From Parietaria judaica (Eukaryota > Streptophyta > Magnoliopsida > Rosales > Urticaceae), in NCBI GenBank assembly GCA_954871525.1, contig OX940864.1, positions 4,520,001 through 4,584,000 on the forward strand: 64,000 bases of DNA. Direction: 5' to 3'. Both the position numbers and the translations under genes were made by a program. The notes below the pieces were generated by a model. It did no database searches and was not told the DNA's origin. It worked only from the letters and a program-made list of their open reading frames with translations. Below, in pieces: positions 48,195-57,440 of the stretch. The stretch's first letter is position 1, and the number at the start of each line of letters is the position of its first letter.

Positions 48195-50311
48195 TCAACT
48201 CTTCTCTTCATCTAATTCGGAGCACAGAGGCCCGAGGACCGAGTCTGCAAAGAAGTCTTCAACTGTACGGGAAAAAAAAATCATTAGCAGGAGCGGACTT
48301 AAAACCACCGTAAAAAGGGTTGTAATCCTCATATTCAAATTTTAACTTAAATTTATATTTTTTTTTCTCAAATATTTACCAATATCATTCACAAATGGAT
48401 TACAAATAAATCGAATTCGAAAGAACATATCTAGTGATATGAATTCATGGAATTATATCATTTGGATATGCAAACATTACGAGCTCAAGTAAAATATCTG
48501 AAACTCACCTAAGTCATCCTGCTCGGGAGAGTCTAATAAGATGTCGGAGTCGGAAGGCAAAAACGGAGAGCCGGTATAGTTTTCGAGGGCTCCTAAATCT
48601 ACAAAGAATCATTAATTTACACCAATTAAAGCCTTAAAAACTTATTTTAGAGAAAATTCACGTATTATTTAATTCATGTGGCAAAAACCTACAAAGAAAT
48701 TAATGTAAGTAAATGTGTTTTTTTTTTATTATTATTATTTTATGTTACCTCCCAAACTTGATAAATCTGCCGTAAAGTCCGATGAGCTGAAATTCCACTG
48801 AAACTGATCCAACGGTCTCAATGAGTCCGTAGAATTTTCGGGCCCGCCATCAGGAGCAAGTTGCAGCCCCACCGAATTCGCCACATCGGATGTGAACGCC
48901 GTGTCAAGAGCTGACGTGTCAACTCCCATTCCTGAGATCTCCGATGCGGTGAAAGGGAAGTGACCGCTCGATGCCACCGATGTGGGACTCACGGGCATCT
49001 CCGACATCGAAGACATAGCCCCGTTCGGCGGCATGACAGGCTCCATGCCAGCATTGTCAGTCACCATACTTCAACAATGAGTAAAGAACAAAATGAGATC
49101 CTATTAGAAGGCTTCAATAGATCAAAATTTCGAACAAGTTCATGATACAAGTGAATACCGTCTCCTCTAAAAAAACCGGTTCTTAGAAACCGTCTCAAAC
49201 TAGAATTATCAATAATAAGTTACTCACAAGAGAAGGATAAAAAAAAAGGACAAGGCAAATAAACTCTTACTCGCTGCTGGAATTCATCCTAATAGGATGA
49301 TAGTTGCTCGGGGCAGGAACTCCGTTGACCACGTGGCAGTTTGACATTGCGAGGCCCGTGGGGTCAAAATGGTGATGACCCGTGCTTGCCATATGAGGCT
49401 GCGGTAGCATCGGATATCCCATCGGTAAATTATTAACCGCGCTGCCTACAAGCGACAGTGAATTATGATGATGTTATACATGAATGTCATATGATATGCA
49501 AATTATGAAAGCGACCTTCGATTATAACAAGAAATTACCGGCCATCGGATGAATTCCGTTTTGTATCGGGGCCAAAGGAACCCGTGGAGGCAAAGGATAC
49601 TTCATCAGATGATATTGATGCTCAAGCAAATGATTGAACATGAGGATTTGTCTTTTCAATTTTAGTCTTATGAAATATGCTCGGAAAAAATTGGCATTCT
49701 CTTCCTCCAACTTCTGCCACACTGAAAACGTCACAAAATTAAGCGAACTCATAGAATCAACGAACGGATATCGAGCATAACGCAGAGCCTACCTAGCGAA
49801 GTGAATCCCGGCTCAATACGTGCCCGGGTCAAAAGGGTTTTCACCACCTCGTCTTTGTTCATATACAACTGAAGACATCTTTCTATCAAATTCTGGACCT
49901 GTAATGTAATATTCACGTGGCATATTGTCATAAAGGCGGAAATTCAACGTAAAAGAGTAGAGAACCGAAGCATTCGTATTTTCTCACGAGTTCGATGTCT
50001 TGGCGCGAAACTTTCTTACTGTCATTGCTCGGAGTTGATACGGAAGCGGAGTCTGTGACGAGTGTCTCGGATTTGAGCTTCGGAGATCGGTCTCCCTGCG
50101 ATTCATGCGAAACTTGGGACGCCGTTGGTACTTCCTGAGTATTCAGCAGAATTGTATACGGGCATTACAACGAGAAACGAACAAGAAATTCAAATTCAAA
50201 CAGGGGCGTAAGCTCCGTTGCAGTTTTCTTTTGGGGCGCGCCTCAAGAACCGCAACTGTAAACCTCGGTTATTACGAAACGAAATCGGAGTAGAACCTGT
50301 ACGGTCTTCAT
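48195..50311 (-). CDS. Plant-specific PF09713/TIGR01589-domain protein, copy 2, unknown function
   Basis: Eight coding exons on the minus strand: 50311-50297, 50134-49988, 49898-49793, 49721-49539, 49445-49271, 49068-48749, 48598-48509 and 48262-48195. They total 1104 bases and 367 residues, in frame throughout. The conserved domain begins at about residue 55 (VQNLIERCLQLYMNKDEVV, then RARIEPGF) and is nearly identical to copy 1, as is the SSMSEMPVSPTSVASSG region and the acidic tail (EDFFADSV). Differences from copy 1: exon 1 runs six bases longer and exon 2 starts nine bases later. Exon 5 starts nine bases earlier (adding three residues), intron 7 has a normal GT donor, and the C-terminus is diverged (SELDEEKS). 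The small exon 1 and its exact splice choice are the least certain parts. No function is known for the family. Confidence 0.87.
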
Positions 50312-50341
50312 TTCATTTCAGCACAATGCAGGGTTATGACT

Positions 50342-50344
<3 letters not shown>

Positions 50345-50377
<33 letters not shown>
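50345..50377 (-). repeat. (CT)n microsatellite in the 5' UTR of copy 2
   Basis: An uninterrupted CT run, (GA)n on the transcribed strand, lies about 35 bases upstream of the start codon. Copy 1 has only ATCTCTCTGTCGC at the same place, so the expansion is specific to copy 2. Confidence 0.9.
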
Positions 50378-50378
<1 letters not shown>

Positions 50379-50471
50379 GCTTTGGCGTCTCTCTCCAGCT
50401 GAAGTCAATGCTGAAGTCAATCTTGTCTCAGTATAAGAATCTTGATCAGAAACGAAAAACAGTAATTTCTG

Positions 50472-50596
50472 AGATATCTGTGGCGTAAGTACCCATAATC
50501 TCGTTGTTTGTTTTCGTGGGAAACACGTGATAAGCAAACAACGGGATTACACCGCCCAAAAACACTATTGTTTTGGTACTTACGCCACAAACATCT
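50472..50596. mobile_element. Small TIR element (MITE) in the 5' UTR intron of copy 2
   Basis: AGATATCTGTGGCGTAAGTA at the left is mirrored by TACTTACGCCACAAACATCT at the right, 125 bp in all. It is absent from the corresponding position of copy 1. Its ends resemble those of the element at 51342. Confidence 0.75.
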
Positions 50597-51149
50597 TTCT
50601 TTCCTCCAGTACTACTCGGAATATTCTCTCAAACATACTTAGCGAAGATTTAAACTATTCTCAGCTCAAGCTTTATTAGAAAATTAATATTAATATAAAA
50701 TTCATTCCAGATTCCACAGAAAGTTCGAAATCCAAAAATCCAGAAGCATAAATATTGTAACGCATCAAGATCGATAAAAGCTTACCTCAAAATCTCTACA
50801 GATTCGAACAAAACGCTTTCATGTCGACGAATTAAGAGAATTCCGAGCTCGGAATACCTCTTTCGAAATCGATAAGAGAAAGCTCTAATCTAGAGCGAAT
50901 CCTCCGTTGTCTTCAAGACCGAGAACAATGGAGAGACCAAAAAAAAAATGTCGAAATCAGAAGAGAATGCCCTATATCAAGAGCTCAAAGAGTGCTGAGA
51001 AGAGTGAATCCTCCATTGTCTTCAAGCTCGAGGACTATCGGACGACCAGAATCCATGGCCATGGCATTACACAAGCAAACAATGAAGGAGCTCCAAAATG
51101 AAAAGGGAAAATGCTTGCCTGAACTGGGAAAAAAGATGTTGGCCTTTTA

Positions 51150-51152
51150 TAT

Positions 51153-51193
<41 letters not shown>

Positions 51194-51194
51194 T
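51150..51194. repeat. (TA)n-(GA)n microsatellite near the promoter of copy 2
   Basis: A short TA run is followed by a GA run directly upstream of the presumed TATA region of copy 2 on the minus strand. Confidence 0.85.
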
Positions 51195-51341
51195 TTCTGT
51201 AAATGGAAAATCTTGGGGTGTTTTGAAGACATAATTGAGTCAACTTTGCCTGAATAAGTGTGTTTCTGACTTCACTCACTGTAAAAAAAAAATAACAAAC
51301 ACACAGTTACAGCAATGTCAGCAAATGATATTTTATACGAG

Positions 51342-51696
51342 GATATTTGCGGCGTAAGTATCCAATCCAAGTATTAATTGTGTTGACATGTTTTTTTTTT
51401 TTAATCTTTTTAGTGGCAATTGTGCCTCAAGGCCACAAAATAATTTTGAAGTCTGATTTTGTCCATGTCAAGTTGAAATATGTTAAGTCAGAGACATGTG
51501 TAAGTCGCATAATTGATATTTTTAGAGTTTGGTCGTAGAATTACATGTGTCCCTTGTGTAACAAATCTCCCCAAAATATGGAAGAAATTGGATTTCAACA
51601 CTGTTTTGTAGCACTAATTGGGATTATCACACACAAAAAGATTGAGATTGTATCAAGCCACTTAATGCCAGATTAGATACTTATACCGTAAATATC
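51342..51696. mobile_element. Putative short-TIR element upstream of copy 2
   Basis: GATATTTGCGGCGTAAGTAT at the left faces ATACTTATACCGTAAATATC at the right. A related right end is present on the copy 1 side at about 46937-46956. The insertion may therefore predate the duplication. Confidence 0.55.
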
Positions 51697-52084
51697 TTTT
51701 TTCGACTATTCGTTGAGCAATGAGAATAAATACCCTTGAACTTTGCATGTTTGTGCGGGTTGTCTATTGAATTTGAGTTTCTAGCAGCATCATTATTTGT
51801 TTGAAATTATGTATTGATTTTGTTCAATAATTACCCTTGAACTATTGAACTTATACTCATTATTTGTTTGAAATTATGTATTGATTTTGTTCAATAATTA
51901 AACTGAAGAAAAATTATCTTCCAAAATGTCATATGTTGACATTTTTTTAATCATTTTAAAGACGTAAGGAGCGATGTAGTACTTTTTTCAAAAGTTCATG
52001 ATGAGTATTGCTATCAAAAAGTTCAAAAAATAAAAATAAAAAATGAAGGAAAAGCTTTACCAACTTTTAAAGTTTGAAGGGTAT
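51697..52084. other. Intergenic DNA
   Basis: No gene. A 40-base block (ATTATTTGTTTGAAATTATG and following) is directly repeated near 51790 and 51856. Confidence 0.5.
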
Positions 52085-52235
52085 TGTAATCAACCTTGTT
52101 TGGCCTAGTGGTAACACCACTACATACTTATTCATGAAGTCACATGTCCAAACCCCATGGGACTCCAAAGAATGTCTCATTTACATATATGTAAACTTGA
52201 CCAATAGTGTCACGTGCACTGTTAAGGTCGGATTT
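52085..52235 (+). mobile_element. tRNA-derived SINE copy
   Basis: TTGGCCTAGTGGTAACACC (A-box-like) is followed by AAGTCACATGTCCAAACCCC (B-box-like region), then TTTACATATATGTAAACTTG and AGTGTCACGTGCACTG. Same block order as the minus-strand copy near 46.3 kb. End points are approximate. Confidence 0.65.
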
Positions 52236-52249
52236 GGTCAAATCCATCC

Positions 52250-53000
52250 TCAACACAACTCGTGTCGTTTTGCCCACAAACGACATGAAAGGGGGCGAGG
52301 AAGTTCAGCCCGAGGGGGTATCCCCGACGAGGATAATCTCCGAGGGAGTTCAACCCCGAGGGGGATTATCCCCGACGAGGATAATCTTCGAGGAAGCTCT
52401 ACCGCGAGGGGGATTATTCCCGAGGAGGATCATCCCCGAGGAGGTTGGATCGCGCGGAAGCACAGCCACACAAAAGCAAGTTGCGAAGAAGTGTCCCGTC
52501 ACGCTCGACGAAGGATTTCGTCATGATGATTATGCAGAGCCCGATGACAGCCGAAGGGACGTACATTAATGAAGCTCACCTACCCAGTCGATAAAAGGTG
52601 TCAGCGCCGGGGCTTGCAAGGCCCGATGACGGCTGAAGGGACATGCATTTAATGAAGCTCACCTACCCAAAATGACAGTCTGCTCGGAAGCGACGTAAAG
52701 TAGAAATCCGCCATGACTTCCATCGAATCACTCTGGGAGGCGAATGATTAAAAAGGGAAAATGCGGGAAAAAGGCTGGGGGGCATAATGTAAATTGTAAA
52801 CTCTATAAAAGGAGAAGAGAAGCCTCAACCAAGGGGTTCGGAAAAAAGATAAAGGAAAAAGACCCGAAAAAGAGAGAAAGAAACCTTGTAATAGAAAGGA
52901 AGAAAATCAACCCGAGGCTCATGATCCTTCATTTGTCCAGCTATTCAACGGAAGAAAACCGAGCTCATTTCGGAAATTATAATAAAACATAGATATTCAT
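52250..53000 (+). repeat. LTR-like fragment with CGAGGGGG repeats
   Basis: A GC-richer island begins with 46-48 bp tandem units (CGAGGGGG at 52311, 52357 and 52405; CCCCGACGAGGATAATC between). A duplicated block GAAGGGACGTACATTAATGA / GAAGGGACATGCATTTAATG follows. It then has CTATAAAAGGAGAAGAG (TATA-like, 52802) and an AATAAAAC near 52980. This promoter-plus-polyA arrangement suggests a solo LTR or LTR fragment. No coding region, partner LTR or clean termini seen. Confidence 0.5.
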
Positions 53001-53196
53001 CATTTGTTGTTATTTATTTATTATTTGATGATGTCTTTGTGACTGGAAAAGGGTGGTGAAAAACCCCCTCTACATGCACCACATTAAAAAAAAATTAATT
53101 CTAAGGGTATAGTTGTCAATTATTTTTTGTTCTTTCGGTAGCTGTAAAAAATATCAATATAAATTGTAATAATGATCTTTAGTATGCCATATAAAT

Positions 53197-53870
53197 TAGG
53201 GGTGCAACCGGGTAGGGTACCCGGTTTTTTTGAGGTACCCGGTACCTGGATCCGGAATCCAGGTATCCGAAAATCGACACCCGGATCCGGTACCCGAAAT
53301 CCGGGTATCTATTTTTTGATACCCAGATTTCATACCCGGTACCCGGTTTTGGAAACCGGATCCGAGTATCCGGATTTTTACCCGGATCCGTTTTTTTAAT
53401 ATATATTATCTAAAAAAACATACATTCATCGTAAAAAAAATGCATAAAAAAATAATCCCGTGCATCAAGCATAAAAAAATAGTCCAAAATGCATAAAAAA
53501 AAAATAGTCCCGCGCATCAAGCATAAATAAAACATAGTCCCGTGCAAAAAAGAAAAGAAAAAAAAAACATTGTCTCCGCCCTCCGGCATAAAAAAAAACA
53601 TAGTCTCCGGGGAGAGAAAATGGAAATGGGTTACACGAACCCTAATCAAACCCTAAGAAATTACCATAAAAAATAAAATAAAAAAACTAAAATAAACAAG
53701 GTAATTAAACCGGGTACCGGGTACCCGGTTTTTTTACTTTTAATACCCGGTACCCGTATCCGGTTTTGAATCCGGATACGGGTACCCAGATCCGGAATCC
53801 GGATACGGATACGGATTTTAAATCCGGATTCGGATAATTACCCGGTTTCCGGGTATTAGTTGCACCCCTA
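53197..53870. mobile_element. hAT MITE (TAGGGGTGCAAC family)
   Basis: TAGGGGTGCAAC at the left is mirrored by GTTGCACCCCTA at the right. ATAAAT lies next to both ends, probably a degraded 8-bp duplication. The interior is packed with GGTACCCGG and ATCCGGAT words, so both arms pair extensively. The short frames inside are not genes. Confidence 0.85.
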
Positions 53871-54612
53871 TAAATAGCTGGAAATATCAACTATTAGATA
53901 TCAACTAACTTTCAACAAGACTGAGGTATCATATTTATTTATAGTACAAAAATTGATAGTAAAATTGAAGATATGAATATGATGAATGAAGTATACAAAT
54001 GTGTCTAATATTCCTATTTCTATCATGACTCGTGTCACAAACTATGTTGGAGTGTGTCTTGTCATGATGTTTTTGTCAAGGAAATTTCTAATTCTTATAG
54101 TAATTTTCTTTTACGTGGAAAATAAGAACACTATGACTATCACATAAATCATAAATATCTTCGTCTATATTTAATTGAGCTTTTTTTGACAGTTTTATAT
54201 AAAATGAAAAAAAAAATTATAATACACATTACTGACATTCATGATTCATAATAGAAAAAGGAAACAAATATTTATTAGACCACTTAAAATGAAAAGTGTA
54301 CAATTAATGATGTTACTATAAATAGCAATCCATTTACTCTGTGACCACTCACGCTTGTCCTAATGAATACTGCTCATTGCACACTTTCCAATACTTCACT
54401 ATTTCTAACATATATTTGTTTATTTTTTAAGATGTAAATAAAACGGGACGCCTCTTTTTAAAAGCTATATTAACTTATTAAGTATATTTCCTAGTTTCTT
54501 CTCCATATATTCAAAAGCAATATTTGAAAATCCCGACTCAGGAATCCGATATTGCTATTCTAGATTCGGAATTGTGAATCCGGATATTACAGACAAATAA
54601 GTTGCAACTATT
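53871..54612. other. Intergenic DNA
   Basis: No gene or classified repeat recognised. AT-rich. Confidence 0.45.
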
Positions 54613-55036
54613 GCGGTTATTCAATCTTTGCTCTCTTCATATTCAATATGGGAAAGAAAAAAAAAACTAGGCTTCGAAAAAAAATTGCAATGAAAAAATT
54701 AATTCCGAGAGTTTCACAATTTTAAATAATATAACAGGTTATTATATTTATACTAGCAATTCGAACAGAAAAATATTGTGTAAAATACTATTTCAAATTA
54801 TTATAATTCAAATTTAATATATATGCGGTTATTCAATCTTTGCTCTCTTCATATTCAATATGAGAAAGAAAAAAAAAACTAGGCTTCGAAAAAAAATTGC
54901 AATGAAAAAATTAATTCCGAGATTTTCACAATTTTAAATAATATAACAGGTTATTATATTTATACTAGCAATTCGAACAGAAAAATATTGTGTAAAATAC
55001 TATTTCAAATTATTATAATTCAAATTTAATATATAT
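54613..55036. repeat. 212-bp tandem duplication, two copies
   Basis: GCGGTTATTCAATCTTTGCT begins at 54613 and again at 54825. The 212-bp units differ at only a few positions, so the duplication is recent. No coding sequence. Confidence 0.93.
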
Positions 55037-55259
55037 ATATATATATAAATGACAACGTAAACGAATCTTTGCACATTGAACTATAAAATCAATTTAAAAT
55101 TGGTCCAAAGAAAGAGATATTAATACTCATTCTCATTGTGAATAAATGATTTATGATAGACAATATGATGGAAGGGTGATATTTGTACTTGAGCTTCACT
55201 CGGGTCGAGACAATTCTAATGGCTCATATCTTTATTTCTTGTCACTGTCATTACATTAT

Positions 55260-55729
55260 CGGGTTAATGACGGCAAAAATACTCAAAGTTTGTTCAAAGA
55301 ACCCCTTATGTACCTAAAGTTTAAAAGTGGTGGCAAAAATACCCAAAGTCATATTTGGGGAGTTGACCACTCCATTCTCGTAACGCCGTTAACTTACCTG
55401 TTAATTCTGGCCACGTGGACAAATATGTTTTGTTAAGTGTAATCATTAGGGGTTCAATTAGTTGTGTTAAATAGTATTAATTAGGGGTTTAATTCCTTGT
55501 TTTGTCGTAAACGAGGCTGATGTGGGCTCGTTCACGTGGCAAAAATTATTATGTCAGCAACCCACGTTTGTCCACGTGGCCAGAGTTAACGGGTAAGTTA
55601 ACGGCATTACGAGAATGAAGTGGTCAACTCCCCAAATGCGACTTTGGGTATTTTTGCCACTACTTTTAAACTTTGGGTACACGAGGGGTTCTTTTACCAA
55701 ACTTTGGGTATTTTTGCCGTCATTAACCC
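55260..55729. mobile_element. Mutator-like long-TIR element (E5)
   Basis: It starts CGGGTTAATGACGGCAAAAA and ends TTTTTGCCGTCATTAACCC, flanked by TTACATTAT on both sides (55251-55259 and 55730-55738), a perfect 9-bp duplication. It is closely similar to E2 at 33545 over its whole length. It lies in the copy 2 side of the segmental duplication and was not seen in the matching copy 1 region (about 46.5 kb). Confidence 0.9.
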
Positions 55730-55738
55730 TTACATTAT

Positions 55739-55751
55739 ACAACCTTATTGC

Positions 55752-55789
<38 letters not shown>

Positions 55790-56389
55790 AAATAATCGTG
55801 ACTAGAGCTGGCCAACCACGGGGCTTCTGCAATCCTTTTCCGCGGGTTCTGTGAACTCGCGATCGTGGCCACTAATGTTCATTGCCGGAATTTCCATGGC
55901 AAGATAATAATTAGAAAAAATTTGCAGCCATGGTTTAGCTTTTGCAACTATGATTTTGCCAAAATAGAAAAAGAAGAAGAAGCCCGTGAACAATTTTCAT
56001 GACTATTTAAGATAGTTGTGATGGAATAACTAATTAGAAGCTCGATTATGCATTGGATTAAAATCGGATGCGGATTTCAAGTTTGGATTTTGAAAAGTTC
56101 TAGTACGTGAAACCCATGTTTGGGTATCCAGATTTTCAAATTCAATCACGGTTTGTATATTTAAAAAACTAGAACCCAGATAATTGACTTGCAGGGTAAA
56201 AATGTTTGTACTATATTGTAGAATTATTTATTTCTTATATTGTTTGGAAGTAGAGATCTCTTTATTTGGGAATCAATACGACAGAACTTTATTTTAGCAG
56301 CTTAAAACTGAATATAGTTGATAGATATTTAAAATATTGAAGTGTAAGAAGGCAAAAGAATGCTAAGAAAAATTATATATATATATATA
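55739..56389. other. Intergenic DNA
   Basis: No gene accepted. An (ATA)n microsatellite lies at about 55752-55785. TAGAGCTGGCCAA at 55804 resembles a hAT terminus, but no partner end was found. Confidence 0.45.
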
Positions 56390-57290
56390 TATAACTTTTC
56401 TGATTTAATTGCTAATATATATTCACCAATAAATACATTTGTACACATTTGAGGAGCCAAAGTGTCAGATTTAACTTATTAGGAAATTATGGGGGGACTT
56501 TGAAGGACCACTTCATTTCATATTCATGACCCTTCCTATTCATCTATTTGTTTCTGTTTAGATTTTATTTATATATACATATTACATGCATACATTCATT
56601 TATATTGAGGTATATATTAAAAAGGACAAACTTTATTGGTTTATTTATGTATCTACTTAGCTAAAAAAAAATACTAAAAACTTTGTTCCTTAAAAAAAAA
56701 AAAAAAAACCTGTACAACGATAGACTTTGTAATTTTGTCTAAATGTAACATTTGATTTTGTATTTATGTAATTATGTCTATGTAACTATTGACTATAATT
56801 TTTCTTGATTTGATCTCTCAAAGAGTACCACGTTAACTTAATTAAATAGTTATTTGAAGACGAAAATACAAAGTGAGAGTTATATAAGTGTAAAACGCAA
56901 TATAATTATTCTACAAAGTGAGTTATATAAAGACAAAAAAAATATATAGAATTAGAGTGCTCATAAGTATTTTTGTTAAAAATAAAAATATCCAAACAAA
57001 GTGACAACCGTTGAGCACCAATTTGTGTAAATCTCAATAATTAGTATGGAATATGTGGATTGGTTAGAGTGTCACTCATATAATTAAAGTGTCTTTTATA
57101 TATATATATATATATATATCTATATATCTATATATAAAAATGTGAAAACAATTTATACCACATTTGTTTTTGCCACATATCAATAAAATTTTGTCATTGC
57201 TTTGAGCTTTTTGGTTTAGAATGTTACATCACTTGAGTTGAATTGTTGAACCATTTTAGGATTGTCTTGTCGTGAGACAGAAATACTTTT
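56390..57290. repeat. Upstream part of the tandem duplicated segment (copy 2 side)
   Basis: Paralogous to about 46985-47560: ATACATTTGTACACATTTGA, GACTTTGAAGGACCACTTCA and CCGTTGAGCACCAA occur in the same order. The region is longer here because of poly-A and (TA)n tracts around 56690 and 57105. Confidence 0.75.
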
Positions 57291-57405
57291 CCTATGTGTC
57301 TAAAGACTCGAGAGAATGGCCTACACAAAAAACCACTAATAATAATAATAATAATAAGATTAAATCATTCATTGAGTTTTTCTTTCTTTCTTTATTTCTT
57401 ATACA

Positions 57406-57440
57406 CTAGTGGAAGAGCACCGCGCTTCGCGCGGTGACGT
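57406..57440 (-). mobile_element. Helitron 3' terminus (element extends to higher coordinates)
   Basis: Read on the minus strand: CACCGCGCGAAGCGCGGTG hairpin, then CTCTTCCACTAG and T. It is the same terminus family as those at 1574 and 1846. The 5' end, somewhere beyond 57.5 kb, was not identified. Confidence 0.7.

Noticed and set aside
49430..49450. Apparent loss of the intron 4 acceptor in PF09713 copy 2
   Set aside because: The position used in copy 1 reads GG instead of AG, but a TAG nine bases upstream gives an in-frame product. The gene is therefore not broken by this change.
52090..52165. Possible tRNA gene
   Set aside because: A-box and B-box-like words are present, but no cloverleaf could be drawn and the sequence matches the SINE copy at 46.3 kb.
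53172..53399. Open frame rich in Pro/Gly/Arg
   Set aside because: Lies in a hAT MITE made of GGTACCCGG repeats.
55804..55830. hAT terminus TAGAGCTGGCCAA
   Set aside because: No matching inverted end or target duplication was found nearby, so no element was called.
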